From positions 1 through 38,349 of the forward strand of contig JAAYXJ010000040.1 of NCBI GenBank assembly GCA_012515985.1: a stretch of 38,349 bases of DNA. Reading direction: 5' to 3'. Both the position numbers and the translations under genes were made by a program. The stretch is from Gammaproteobacteria bacterium. Its GTDB lineage: Bacteria; Pseudomonadota; Gammaproteobacteria; Xanthomonadales; Xanthomonadaceae. The notes below the pieces were generated by a model that saw only the letters and a list, made by a program, of their open reading frames with translations, did not search any database and was not told the DNA's origin. Within the stretch, counting starts at the first letter, position 1, and the number at the start of each line of letters is the position of its first letter. Below, piece after piece: positions 18,670 to 27,448 of the stretch.

Positions 18670-19349
18670 GCAGGCGCCCCGCCGCTTGCACCTGCGAGGG
18701 CCGCGCGGATGGCCTCGATCTGCTGGGCCACGCCGGCGCGCACCTCGCCGGCCTCGGAGACCACCACGCAGCTGAGCGGATCCAGGCTCTCGTCATCGAC
18801 CAGCTCGATCACCCCGACCGCGGGATGGGCCTGGCGCACCGCACCCAGGCCGGCTTCCACGCCGGCGCGCGCATCGGGATGCACGCGGATGAGCAGGAAC
18901 TGTTCCGCCTGGGCGGCTTCCACCGCCTGCATGACCAGCGGCGGGACCACGCTGGCGGCATCGAACCCGGGGGCGATGCGGGCCACGATCGCGCAGGCGA
19001 GTTCGGTGATGCGTCCGGTGGCATCGCCGAGCACCCGGGCACGGTGTTCGTTGAGCGCGGCCAGCTTTTCCGTCATCTGCTGCTGGGCGCGCGCCAGGCC
19101 TTCGGCGAAGCCGGCCGCCTGCGCCTCCTCGCGGGCGCGGGCGATCTCCTGTCCTGCCTGTGCGTGCAGGGCGTTGACCTCTTCGAGCAGGGCATCGACT
19201 TCCTCCAGCCGCGCCCACGCCCTGGCCGGCACCACCGGCGCCGTCACCGCGCGGGTGAAAACGCGCCGGTCGGTCACCACGACTGCATCGGGGGCGACGC
19301 GCGGGCGCGACGCGCCGCGCGGTCCCGCCTTGCCGGCTGCCGTGCTCAT
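18666..19349 (-). CDS. sctL: T3SS stator protein SctL (HrpE/YscL/FliH-like)
   Basis: Helical N-terminus (IARAREEAQAAGFAEGLARAQQQMTEKLAALNEHR) and C-terminal ESCRT-like domain; directly upstream of sctN. Confidence 0.82.
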   Translation of the reverse strand: MSTAAGKAGPRGASRPRVAPDAVVVTDRRVFTRAVTAPVVPARAWARLEEVDALLEEVNALHAQAGQEIARAREEAQAAGFAEGLARAQQQMTEKLAALNEHRARVLGDATGRITELACAIVARIAPGFDAASVVPPLVMQAVEAAQAEQFLLIRVHPDARAGVEAGLGAVRQAHPAVGVIELVDDESLDPLSCVVVSEAGEVRAGVAQQIEAIRAALAGASGGAPA

Positions 19350-19984
19350 GCGGCCTCCCGCCGGGTCTCATGGTGGGTGGCCAGCAGCAACACCGGCTTT
19401 TCAGGCAGGTGGCCCTCGGCGGGATCTTCCGGTGGATACAGCAGCGCCGCCCACTCGCCCAGCGCGCGGTCGCGCTGCGCGGCCCAGCGGCGCAGTTCGC
19501 CGCGGCCCTGGCGCTCAAGCAGTTCGAACAGGGGCGTGTCGTCGCCGGGCTGTGCGGCAAGGCGCGTGAACAGCGCCTCCCACTGCCGCTGCAGGCGGTC
19601 GTGCACCTCCCGCTCCACGCGCGCGTCCCAGATGCTGGGATCAAGCGCCAGCAGGTAGCTGCCGCCCAGCGCGTTCTTGATCCGGCGCACCGGATCGCGC
19701 CGCACCTCGGCCCGGATCACCGGGGCATAGGCGAGCACGCCCAGGTCACGCACCAGGCGGCCCAGCTTGGCCCGCGGCCAGCGCAGGATCGCGGTGGGCG
19801 TGGGTGCGCCGGGCCTGGGCGCCAGCAGGGTCCCGGCCGTATCGCCCTCAAGCAGGGTCCGGGCCAGCAGGCGCCGGCCCAGCGGCGACCGCCGGGCGGG
19901 CCCGAGCAGCCGCGCATCCAGCGCTTCGCCCTGGCACACGAACCAGCCCGGATCGACCTCGGCAAGCAGCCCCTGCAGCGACAT
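19346..19984 (-). CDS. sctK: T3SS sorting-platform accessory protein SctK (YscK-like)
   Basis: Lies between sctJ and sctL; LGRLVRDLGVLAYAPVIRAEVRRDPVRRIKNALG; start set at ATG 19984. Confidence 0.7.
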   Translation of the reverse strand: MSLQGLLAEVDPGWFVCQGEALDARLLGPARRSPLGRRLLARTLLEGDTAGTLLAPRPGAPTPTAILRWPRAKLGRLVRDLGVLAYAPVIRAEVRRDPVRRIKNALGGSYLLALDPSIWDARVEREVHDRLQRQWEALFTRLAAQPGDDTPLFELLERQGRGELRRWAAQRDRALGEWAALLYPPEDPAEGHLPEKPVLLLATHHETRREAA

Positions 19985-19995
19985 GCAACGCGACC

Positions 19996-20778
19996 TCAGC
20001 CCTTCCAGAGGCGGTCGTCCGCCTTCGGCTTGCCCTGCAGGCGCACCCGCAGGCGGTTGCCCAGCGTGACCAGGAGGGCAAGCACCGCGATCACCGCGGC
20101 GGCCACGCCAAGGGTGACCGGGCTCATCGCCGACATCACCGGCGGCGCATTGCCACGGTCGCGGTCGCCCGGGGGCGGCAGGGTGTTGAACTTCACCGAC
20201 ACCTGGTTGACGTCGCGCAGGCCGGGCACGGCGTCCTTCACCAGCACCTTGAAGTTGTGCTCTTCGTTGCGCAGGTTGGCACCCGCCTGCTCGAAGATGA
20301 CCACCGAGGCAGATGCATCGCCCATGGTCCCGCCGATCGGGTCGCGCTCGGGGAGGGCGATGTGCACCCGCGCCGAGGCCACGCCCGCATACGACGACAG
20401 TGTGCGGGTGAGGTCCTGCTCCCAGCCGCACTGCTGCCTGGCGCGTTCCTCGGTGGCCGAGGACACGAAGCCCTGGCGCTGGAACACGTCGCACAGCGAC
20501 TGCAGCGGCGGCCTGGGCAGACCGCGCGCCTGCAGCGCCTCCATCGCGTACGGGAAGTCGCTGCGGCTGACGCGGATCTGGAAGCCGGTATCGCTGCTCA
20601 CCGAGCTGCGCTTGTCGGCGCTGATCCCATTGGCCAGCAGTACCGCCAGGACCTCATTGGCCTGGGTCTCGTCCAGGTTCGAGTGCATCGTGACCTGGCC
20701 GCAGGCGGCCAGCAGCAGGGCCGCCAGCATGCCCAGCCCCGCCCGCCAGCGCCGGATGCTCATGGTTGGAACGCTCAT
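19996..20778 (-). CDS. sctJ: T3SS inner-membrane ring lipoprotein SctJ (YscJ/HrcJ/PrgK)
   Basis: Lipobox LLLAACG; LDETQANEVLAVLLANGISADK, LSSYAGVASARVHIALPERDPIGGTMGDASASVVI; C-terminal TM. Confidence 0.95.
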   Translation of the reverse strand: MSVPTMSIRRWRAGLGMLAALLLAACGQVTMHSNLDETQANEVLAVLLANGISADKRSSVSSDTGFQIRVSRSDFPYAMEALQARGLPRPPLQSLCDVFQRQGFVSSATEERARQQCGWEQDLTRTLSSYAGVASARVHIALPERDPIGGTMGDASASVVIFEQAGANLRNEEHNFKVLVKDAVPGLRDVNQVSVKFNTLPPPGDRDRGNAPPVMSAMSPVTLGVAAAVIAVLALLVTLGNRLRVRLQGKPKADDRLWKG

Positions 20779-20801
20779 TGGCCTGCCCCCGTCATCACCG
20801 C

Positions 20802-21230
20802 TCAGGACTGCTGGCGGAACAGCTGCTGCACGCCATCGGACGTGCGGTTGGCCACGTTCGAAGTGAGCTGCGACTGGAACAGGAACTTGTGCGAGACCAT
20901 GGTCATCTGGAACAGCTGGCTGGGCATCAGTTCGCCCTTGGTGCTGCTGATCTCGGCGGCCAGTTTCTGCATCTCGACGGCGTTGGAATTGAGGCTGTCG
21001 AACGCCGACACCAGCATCTTCGTGGCTTCCGAGGGGCCGGCCTTGGCCGTCCCCGAGACGGCTTCGGCCCCCGTGGCCTGGGCCGGTTTGCTCACGCCGG
21101 CCGCGCGCAGCTGCGCCTGCCCGAAGTCGCGCACGTCGATCGGCGATGCCTGCTGCTGTGGCGCCGCGCCCGCGCCGCCTGCAGCGCCGGTGGCGGGCTC
21201 GATCCCTGCAACCTGGATGGCTTCAATCAT
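20802..21230 (-). CDS. sctI: T3SS inner rod protein SctI (YscI/HrpB-like)
   Basis: C-terminus MPSQLFQMTMVSHKFLFQSQLTSNVANRTSDGVQQLFRQQS; directly upstream of sctJ. Confidence 0.82.
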   Translation of the reverse strand: MIEAIQVAGIEPATGAAGGAGAAPQQQASPIDVRDFGQAQLRAAGVSKPAQATGAEAVSGTAKAGPSEATKMLVSAFDSLNSNAVEMQKLAAEISSTKGELMPSQLFQMTMVSHKFLFQSQLTSNVANRTSDGVQQLFRQQS

Positions 21231-21262
21231 GGTGGTCCTCCTGGGAGTGTCTCCCGGTCAGG

Positions 21263-21586
21263 TTACTGGCGCTTGCCGAGGGTCTCGAGCGCCTGGCCGG
21301 TCGCGTTCTGCGAGGTGGCGGCGTTGTTGGACATGAACTGCATCTTCAGGCTGGCGGCGGTCAGCTGGACCATGTTGGACGGCTGGTCGGCGCCGCCGCG
21401 GATCGTGTCCGACATCTCGGTGATCTGGGCCGCCTGCCCGTCCAGGGCCGATCCCCAGGCGCGCGACATCGCTTCGTACCAGCTGTTGCCGGAGGCCGAG
21501 GACACGCTGCCGCGCCCGGTGGCCGGGCCATTGCTGAAGGCGGCGTTGCCGATGTAGTTGTTCAGTGCGGAATTGTCGATGCTCAT
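21263..21586 (-). CDS. sctF: T3SS needle protein candidate SctF
   Basis: 107-aa helical protein upstream of sctI (QLTAASLKMQFMSNNAATSQNATGQALETLGKRQ), in the F-I-J-K-L order of Ysc-like loci. Confidence 0.6.
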   Translation of the reverse strand: MSIDNSALNNYIGNAAFSNGPATGRGSVSSASGNSWYEAMSRAWGSALDGQAAQITEMSDTIRGGADQPSNMVQLTAASLKMQFMSNNAATSQNATGQALETLGKRQ

Positions 21587-21655
21587 GATGATTCTCCTCT
21601 CCTCAGATCCTTGCTGCGGTTGCGGCCCTGCAAGGGGCCGGGTTGGTTGGATTGG

Positions 21656-22909
21656 TCACTGCCGGTGGCGCGCCGCGCGCGCCTGCTCCGTGGCCCAGGC
21701 GCGCGACGGCGTCTGCGCGCCCGGCTCGTTCGTGGCTTCTTCCGCGGCGCCGGGCGCGGCCTTCTCGTCTTCCCGGATCGGCCGCACCTCAATGCGCTTG
21801 ATGTCACCCTCGGCGGTGGTCACCATCGCGTGCCGGCCCAGGGAGTTGAGCACTCCCTCGCCGGGGATGGTCATTCCCACGCGGTATTCATTGCCGTGCT
21901 CGTCGAGCAGGTAGGGATCCTCGCCGCGCTCGTAGGCCACGATCCGCACCGGCTCATCGTTCGCGGGCGCCTCGTCTTCCGGCTCGGGGTCGGCGAGGTT
22001 GATGGGCACGATCTCGCGCACGCCGGTGGCGATGACTGCGTCGGTCCTCACGAAGTCCCGGAACGCATCCATGTCGTTGAAGTAACCCGTGGCCTCCACG
22101 CGGCCGCGCCCCAGGTACCGGGTCCGGGCGGGGAACTGGCCCGCGCGCAACAGCTCACCGACGTTGATGGCAAGGTCCTCGCCGGTGGTCAGCACCAGGG
22201 TCACGTCGAGTTCTTCCCTGGCAACCTGTTCCTGCAGGTTGCGACGCGCGGTGGCGTCGGCAACCATGCCGGCCAGCACAGGCTTGCCGTCCACGTCGCG
22301 CTCGATCTTCTGCCCGGAAACCTGGAACTCGCGCGCGAGCTCCTTCAGCCTGGTCTCCGGCTCCACGGCCGATCCGGCGGAGGGCACCAGCGCGACGAAG
22401 ATCGCCAGCGACGCCAGGCTGAGCACGGCAACCGCGGCCACCAGCGGCAGGCGCCGCACCAGCGGCTCGGCATAGCGGCGTGCGCGGGTGGCGGCGGGCT
22501 GGACATCGTCGGGGGCCAGCGCAAGCCAGGCCGGATCGTCTTCCAGGCCGAATGCAAGCGCCGCCTCGCCGAGGCCGACGCGCTGCAGGCGGTCCATCTC
22601 CACCGGATCGCCGGGATGCAGCATCCGGCCCTCGAGCTGGAGCGGCGCGTCCAGCGCGCGCAGCTGGAAGTGGCCGTCCACCACGCTGATCAGGGCGTGG
22701 TGCGCGGCGACCCCGGCGTCGGCCAGGACGATGTCGCAGTCGTCGCCGCTGCCCACCAGGATCATCTCGCGCTCGGCAAGCTCGCGGCTGGCGCCGGCAT
22801 GCAGGCCGGAGATGATGCGCAGCATCCTGCGCTGTGCGGGAGCTTCGGGTTTGACGGCCACGTCAGGCATGTCGCGACTCCATTTGGCGACCCGGGGCAG
22901 CAGGCTCAT
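21656..22909 (-). CDS. sctD: T3SS inner-membrane ring protein SctD (YscD-like, FHA domain)
   Basis: N-terminal FHA-like region (LRIISGLHAGASRELAEREMILVGSGDDCDIVLADAGVAAHHALI), TM segment, periplasmic BON-like region; start overlaps the sctV stop. Confidence 0.85.
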   Translation of the reverse strand: MSLLPRVAKWSRDMPDVAVKPEAPAQRRMLRIISGLHAGASRELAEREMILVGSGDDCDIVLADAGVAAHHALISVVDGHFQLRALDAPLQLEGRMLHPGDPVEMDRLQRVGLGEAALAFGLEDDPAWLALAPDDVQPAATRARRYAEPLVRRLPLVAAVAVLSLASLAIFVALVPSAGSAVEPETRLKELAREFQVSGQKIERDVDGKPVLAGMVADATARRNLQEQVAREELDVTLVLTTGEDLAINVGELLRAGQFPARTRYLGRGRVEATGYFNDMDAFRDFVRTDAVIATGVREIVPINLADPEPEDEAPANDEPVRIVAYERGEDPYLLDEHGNEYRVGMTIPGEGVLNSLGRHAMVTTAEGDIKRIEVRPIREDEKAAPGAAEEATNEPGAQTPSRAWATEQARAARHRQ

Positions 22910-24954
22910 GCATTGATCTGCCCCGATTGCACGATGCGCAGGTCCGGAGCCAGCTCCTGGTAGGAAAGCACCGGCAGTTCGAAAAAGTCGACTTCCATCA
23001 GCTTGCGCAGGTGGCGCCTCACGTCGAGTGAGCACAGCAGCACCGGGCGCACGCCCTGGCCCATGCGGCCAAGGTGGCCTCGCACCTCGTTGCCCAGGCG
23101 CGCGGCCAGTTCGGGCGAGATGGCCAGTTGGCTGGCGCCGCCGGCAACCCGTACGGATTGACGCAGCTTGTCTTCCAGCTCTGGGTGGATCAACAGTACG
23201 TGCAAGTTGCGGTCGCTGTCTGAATAGCGGTCGGCGATCTCGCGCTTGAGCGCCACGCGCACGTATTCGGTCAGCAGCACCACGTCCTTCTCACGCCCGC
23301 CCACGTCGGTGATGGCCTCGAAGGCATCGCGCAGGTTGCGGATCGGCACGCCCTCCTCGGCCAGGCGGCGCAGCACGTCGGCCACGCGCTGGGGCGCCAC
23401 CACCCGCAGCATCTCCTTGACCAGGTCCGGGTAGTCGCGCTGCATGCGGCCGAACAGGTTCGAGGTCTCCTGGATGCCCAGGAATCCGCCGAGCCTGCGC
23501 TGCAGCGCGCCGCGGCAATGATCGACCAGCACGTCCAGGGCCGGGCGCGCGTCATCGCCCTGCTCGTTCGTCCACTCGCCGGAGACCGGCGGGAAGAACC
23601 CGGGCAGGCGCGAGTCGCTGGCGCCGGGCCGCGCCGGGCGCAGCCCCGACTCCGGCTCGAGCCGGCCCGACGCAAGGCGGGCCCCGAACGCGGTCAGGCG
23701 GTATTCGCCCTCGACCAGGTCGCCCACCACCCGCAGCTCGGGGGAAGGCACCGGCACCCCGTATTCCTCGCGCAGCCGCCGTGCGACGTCGGCAACACGC
23801 GCGCGCAGCGGCTCCTGGCCGAACGCGACCGCCAGCGACGGCGCCACGTCCAGCTGCAGCGGCGCCGGCGGCGTGAGCTCGTCGCTCTGCACCGTGACCT
23901 GGCTGGCGGCCAGGTCCTCGTCGCTGACCCGGAACAGCTTGCGCAGGGTCTCGAACTGGAAGCGGTACTGCCAGGCGGCGAAGGCGAACAGGATCAGGCT
24001 CAGCGCCGCGAACACCAGCTTTGGAAAGCCGGGCACCAGCATCATCAGAAAGGCGAGGATCGCGGTGATCAGGAGCACGCGCGGCTGCGCGGTCACCTGG
24101 CGGGTGATCGCTTCGCCCAGGTGCTTGTCATCCACGTCGCTGGTGGTGCGCGTGACCACCAGGCCGGCGGCGATGGTGCCCAGGATGGCCGGAATCTGCG
24201 ACACCAGGCCATCGCCGATGGTCAGGATGGAATAGACCCGCGTGGCATCGCCCAGGTCCATGCCCTTCTGCAGCACGCCGATGGCCAGGCCGCCCAGCAG
24301 GTTGATGATGATGATGACGATGCCGCAGATGGCATCGCCCTTCACGAACTTCATGGCCCCGTCGAGGCTGCCGTAGAGCTGGCTTTCGGTCTCAAGCAGG
24401 CGGCGCTTGCGGCGCGCCTCCTCCTTGTCGATCAGGCCCGCGCGCAGGTCCGAGTCGATCGACAGCTGCTTGCCGGGCATGGCGTCGAGGGTGAAACGCG
24501 CGGCGACCTCGGCCACGCGCTCGGCGCCCTTGGCGATGACGATGAACTGGACCACGGTGATGATCAGGAACACCACCAGTCCAACCACCAGGTTGCCGCC
24601 GGCCACCAGCGCGCCGAAGGTCTCGACGATGTGTCCGCCCTCGGCATTGAGCAGGATGGAACGGGTGATGGCCACCGAGATCGCGAGCCGGAACAGCGTG
24701 GTCAGCAGCAGCACGCTGGGGAAGCTGGAGAACGCGATCGGACTCGGGATGTAGATCGCCAGCAGCAGCAGGCCGAAGCCAACCGACACGTTCACCGCCA
24801 CCAGCGCGTCGATCAGCACCAGCGGCAGCGGCAGGATCATCACCGTGATGATCAGCACCGCCGCGAAGGCGAGGAAGACATCGCTGTATCCCAGGCGCCG
24901 GCGCGGCGCTGCGCCGGCCGGCGCAGCGAAAAGATTTTCAATCAGCGCGCGCAT
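22906..24954 (-). CDS. sctV: T3SS export apparatus protein SctV (FlhA/InvA/HrcV family)
   Basis: MILPLPLVLIDALVAVNVSVGFGLLLLAIYIPSPIAFSSFPSVLLLTTLFRLAISVAITRSILL, FTLDAMPGKQLSIDSDLRAGLI; start set at ATG 24954 (MRALIENLF). Confidence 0.95.
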   Translation of the reverse strand: MRALIENLFAAPAGAAPRRRLGYSDVFLAFAAVLIITVMILPLPLVLIDALVAVNVSVGFGLLLLAIYIPSPIAFSSFPSVLLLTTLFRLAISVAITRSILLNAEGGHIVETFGALVAGGNLVVGLVVFLIITVVQFIVIAKGAERVAEVAARFTLDAMPGKQLSIDSDLRAGLIDKEEARRKRRLLETESQLYGSLDGAMKFVKGDAICGIVIIIINLLGGLAIGVLQKGMDLGDATRVYSILTIGDGLVSQIPAILGTIAAGLVVTRTTSDVDDKHLGEAITRQVTAQPRVLLITAILAFLMMLVPGFPKLVFAALSLILFAFAAWQYRFQFETLRKLFRVSDEDLAASQVTVQSDELTPPAPLQLDVAPSLAVAFGQEPLRARVADVARRLREEYGVPVPSPELRVVGDLVEGEYRLTAFGARLASGRLEPESGLRPARPGASDSRLPGFFPPVSGEWTNEQGDDARPALDVLVDHCRGALQRRLGGFLGIQETSNLFGRMQRDYPDLVKEMLRVVAPQRVADVLRRLAEEGVPIRNLRDAFEAITDVGGREKDVVLLTEYVRVALKREIADRYSDSDRNLHVLLIHPELEDKLRQSVRVAGGASQLAISPELAARLGNEVRGHLGRMGQGVRPVLLCSLDVRRHLRKLMEVDFFELPVLSYQELAPDLRIVQSGQINA

Positions 24955-25083
24955 GCCGCCCGTTCCCCCCTGCGTGAACCCCGCTCGGTCCGCGCCGGCG
25001 CATTGCGGGCAGCACGATCCCGGAGAACGGCTCCCTTTCCCGTCGCGAGCGACGTATTCCGCATCACCCCTGCCCTCATGCGT

Positions 25084-25118
25084 CACTTTGTGCCAAGGAA
25101 CGATAGCCTTGTAAAGTG
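25084..25118. repeat. Imperfect inverted repeat / hairpin upstream of sctV
   Basis: CACTTT-gtgc-CAAGG-aacgatag-CCTTG-t-AAAGTG: 11 paired bases with an asymmetric bulge. Confidence 0.6.
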
Positions 25119-25148
25119 CAGGGAGCGTAAAAATGTTGTTTCAGTCCG

Positions 25149-25163
25149 GTGACGTGGCGTCAC
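25149..25163. promoter_or_regulatory. Palindromic candidate operator upstream of sctV
   Basis: GTGACG-TGG-CGTCAC perfect 6-bp inverted repeat in a relatively AT-rich intergenic region. Confidence 0.4.
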
Positions 25164-25278
25164 ATTTTCGTGAATGGGGGACAGGGCGTGAAACCCGTCA
25201 CAGAACGCCCTTCAATCACGCCCACTTAACGTTGGCGAAGTACTTCTGGGTTAAGACTTCGCGGGGCCGGTGCGCCGT

Positions 25279-25674
25279 CTACGTTGCGGCGTCATCGTCG
25301 ACGGCGGCGACATCGTCCCGCTCCAGGCGCGCGATCAGGTTAACGGATTGCGCGCTGACCCCGATGGCCAGGATGCGCCCGGCACGGGTCTGGAGCAGGA
25401 CGACGCGCTCGCGCGGGCCAACCGGCAGGATCTGCAGGACCGACAGGTGCGCGCCACTGCCGGTGATGCCGAAGCGGCGGCGCAGCAGCCGCAGGACCAG
25501 CAGCAGGGCGAGGATCATGAATCCCAGGGGAACCACGATGCCGAGCAGTTCGCGAACGTACGATGGCGCCGGTGCGGCGACCTCCGGCGCTGCGGCAAAC
25601 GCGGTGCCTGCGGCGAGCGCGAGGGCAAGCGCCGGCACGGCGGCGATACTGGCGAAGCGGAATCGATCGGACAT
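25279..25674 (-). CDS. FliO/MopB-like protein
   Basis: N-terminal signal/TM, second TM (LLGIVVPLGFMILALLLVLRLLRRRFG), then the FliO-like domain LSVLQILPVGPRERVVLLQTRAGRILAIGVSAQSVNLIARL. Confidence 0.8.
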   Translation of the reverse strand: MSDRFRFASIAAVPALALALAAGTAFAAAPEVAAPAPSYVRELLGIVVPLGFMILALLLVLRLLRRRFGITGSGAHLSVLQILPVGPRERVVLLQTRAGRILAIGVSAQSVNLIARLERDDVAAVDDDAAT

Positions 25675-25705
25675 GGTGGAGGCGCTGGGGTGGGATTGAG
25701 GGGGG

Positions 25706-25722
25706 CGCGCGCTCTGCGCGCG
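25706..25722. repeat. GC inverted repeat between divergent fliO-like and histidine kinase genes
   Basis: CGCGCGC-TCT-GCGCGCG perfect 7-bp stem with 3-nt loop. Confidence 0.5.
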
Positions 25723-25772
25723 GCGGCAGCAGGGTATCCCATCAGCGGGTGCGGTCCGCTGGAGGCCGGGCG

Positions 25773-26837
25773 ATGAGATCCGCCACGCCCGCGGCGCCCG
25801 AAGCCATGTCGGCCATGCTCCAGGCCATGCCCTTTGCCTGCGCCGCGTTCGACGCCGCCAACGGCGCCATGGTTGCGGCCAACAACGTCTACCGCCAGGA
25901 GTTCGGCGCGCTTGCCGGGCACGCCAGCCGCGACGGCCTGCGCGAGTCGCTGCGCGCCAGCGATATCGACATCGATGCCGGGCGCGAAGTACGCGCGCCC
26001 CACAACGGCCGCTGGTATTCCCTGTACTGGCGCGACCTGGCGCTTGACGGGCGCCCGTACGAGGTCGTCACCGCCGTGGACATCAGCGAGAGCATCGAGG
26101 TGCTGGACTCGCACAAGAGCCGCCAGGAAAAGCTGCTCTTCACGTCGCGGCTGATGTCGGTCGGCGAGATGGCCGCCACGCTGGCGCACGAGCTCAACCA
26201 GCCGCTGGCCACCATCGTCAACTACCTCAATGGCAGCCTGCGCCTGGTGGGGCAGGCCGGCGGCCCGGCCCAGGTGGAGCGGGCGCTGGTGGCCGCGCGC
26301 ACCCAGGCCGAGCATGCGGCGGCGGTGATCGCGCGGGTGCGCGAGTTCGTGCGCGCCCGGGAACCGCGCCGGGATGCGCACGACCTGGGGGAGATCGCGG
26401 CCACGGTACTGGAGCTGCTGCGCCTGGAAGCCGAGCGCCAGCAGCTGGCGATCAAGGTCTCGCTGGCCGACACCCTGCCGCAGGTGTTCGCCGACAAGGT
26501 CATGGTCGAGCAGGTGCTGTTGAATCTGGTCAAGAACGCGATCGAGGCGATGCGCGGGGTGGACGCGGACGGGCGCGACCTCAGGATCGAGGGGCGGGTG
26601 AACCTGGACGGGGAGGTCGAGGTGCGGGTCTGCGATCGCGGCCCCGGCCTGACCGCGGCGGAAGGCGAGCAGCTGTTCTCGCCGTTCTACACCACCAAGT
26701 CCGACGGCCTGGGGATCGGCCTGGCCATCTGCCGGTCGATCATCGAATACCACGAGGGCCGGCTGTTCTTCGAGCCGCGTGAGGGCGGCGGCAGCGTGTT
26801 CGGCTTCACGCTGCCGCCGGCCGAAGGGAGGATCTGA
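25773..26837 (+). CDS. PAS-domain sensor histidine kinase
   Basis: H-box MAATLAHELNQPLATIVNYLNGSLRL, N-box LNLVKNAIEAM, G-boxes DRGPGL and GLGIGLAICRSIIEYHEGRL. Confidence 0.92.
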   Translation: MRSATPAAPEAMSAMLQAMPFACAAFDAANGAMVAANNVYRQEFGALAGHASRDGLRESLRASDIDIDAGREVRAPHNGRWYSLYWRDLALDGRPYEVVTAVDISESIEVLDSHKSRQEKLLFTSRLMSVGEMAATLAHELNQPLATIVNYLNGSLRLVGQAGGPAQVERALVAARTQAEHAAAVIARVREFVRAREPRRDAHDLGEIAATVLELLRLEAERQQLAIKVSLADTLPQVFADKVMVEQVLLNLVKNAIEAMRGVDADGRDLRIEGRVNLDGEVEVRVCDRGPGLTAAEGEQLFSPFYTTKSDGLGIGLAICRSIIEYHEGRLFFEPREGGGSVFGFTLPPAEGRI

Positions 26838-26839
26838 AA

Positions 26840-27448
26840 ATGGGACGGGAGCAGGTGCTTGTATACTTGGTCGATGACAACGACGGCTTCCGCGAGTCGA
26901 CCGCCTGGCTGCTGGAGACGGCGGGGTTCGAGGTGGAGGCCTACGCGTCCGGGCCGGAGTTCCTTGAAGCCTGGGACGGCGGGCGGGCCCCCGGCGAGGC
27001 GTGCCTGGTGTCCGACATCCGCATGCCGCGCATGAGCGGCCTGCAGCTGCAGGATGAACTGGCGCGGCGCGCAAGCACGCTGCCGCTGGTGTTCGTGACC
27101 GCGCACGGCGACGTGCCGCTGGCGGTGGAAGCCATGCGCAAGGGCGCGGCCAACTTCCTCGAAAAGCCGTTTGGCGACGACACCCTCGTCGATGCCATCC
27201 GCGCCGCCCTGGCCCGGGCCCGCGCCGGCCGCGGCGACGGCGCCATCAGCGAGGCTGCGCTGGCCAAGCTCAGTCCGCGCGAGCGCCAGGTCCTGGACCT
27301 GGTGGTGGCCAGCAAGCCCAACAAGATCATTGCCGACATCCTGGGGATCAGCATCAAGACGGTGGAGCTGCACCGCTCCAACATGATGGGCAAGCTCGGG
27401 GTACGCTCGCTGCCCGAATTGATGAAGGTGGCGCTGGGACATGGCTGA
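26840..27448 (+). CDS. FixJ/NarL-type response regulator (REC + LuxR HTH)
   Basis: VYLVDDNDGFRES, LVSDIRMPRMSGLQL, FVTAHGD, LSPRERQVLDLVVASKPNKIIADILGISIKTVELHRSNMMGKLGV. Confidence 0.93.
   Translation: MGREQVLVYLVDDNDGFRESTAWLLETAGFEVEAYASGPEFLEAWDGGRAPGEACLVSDIRMPRMSGLQLQDELARRASTLPLVFVTAHGDVPLAVEAMRKGAANFLEKPFGDDTLVDAIRAALARARAGRGDGAISEAALAKLSPRERQVLDLVVASKPNKIIADILGISIKTVELHRSNMMGKLGVRSLPELMKVALGHG

Noticed and set aside
21915-21930. TAGGGATCC within sctD
   Set aside because: Inside coding sequence, with no second half-site or spaced TAG element.
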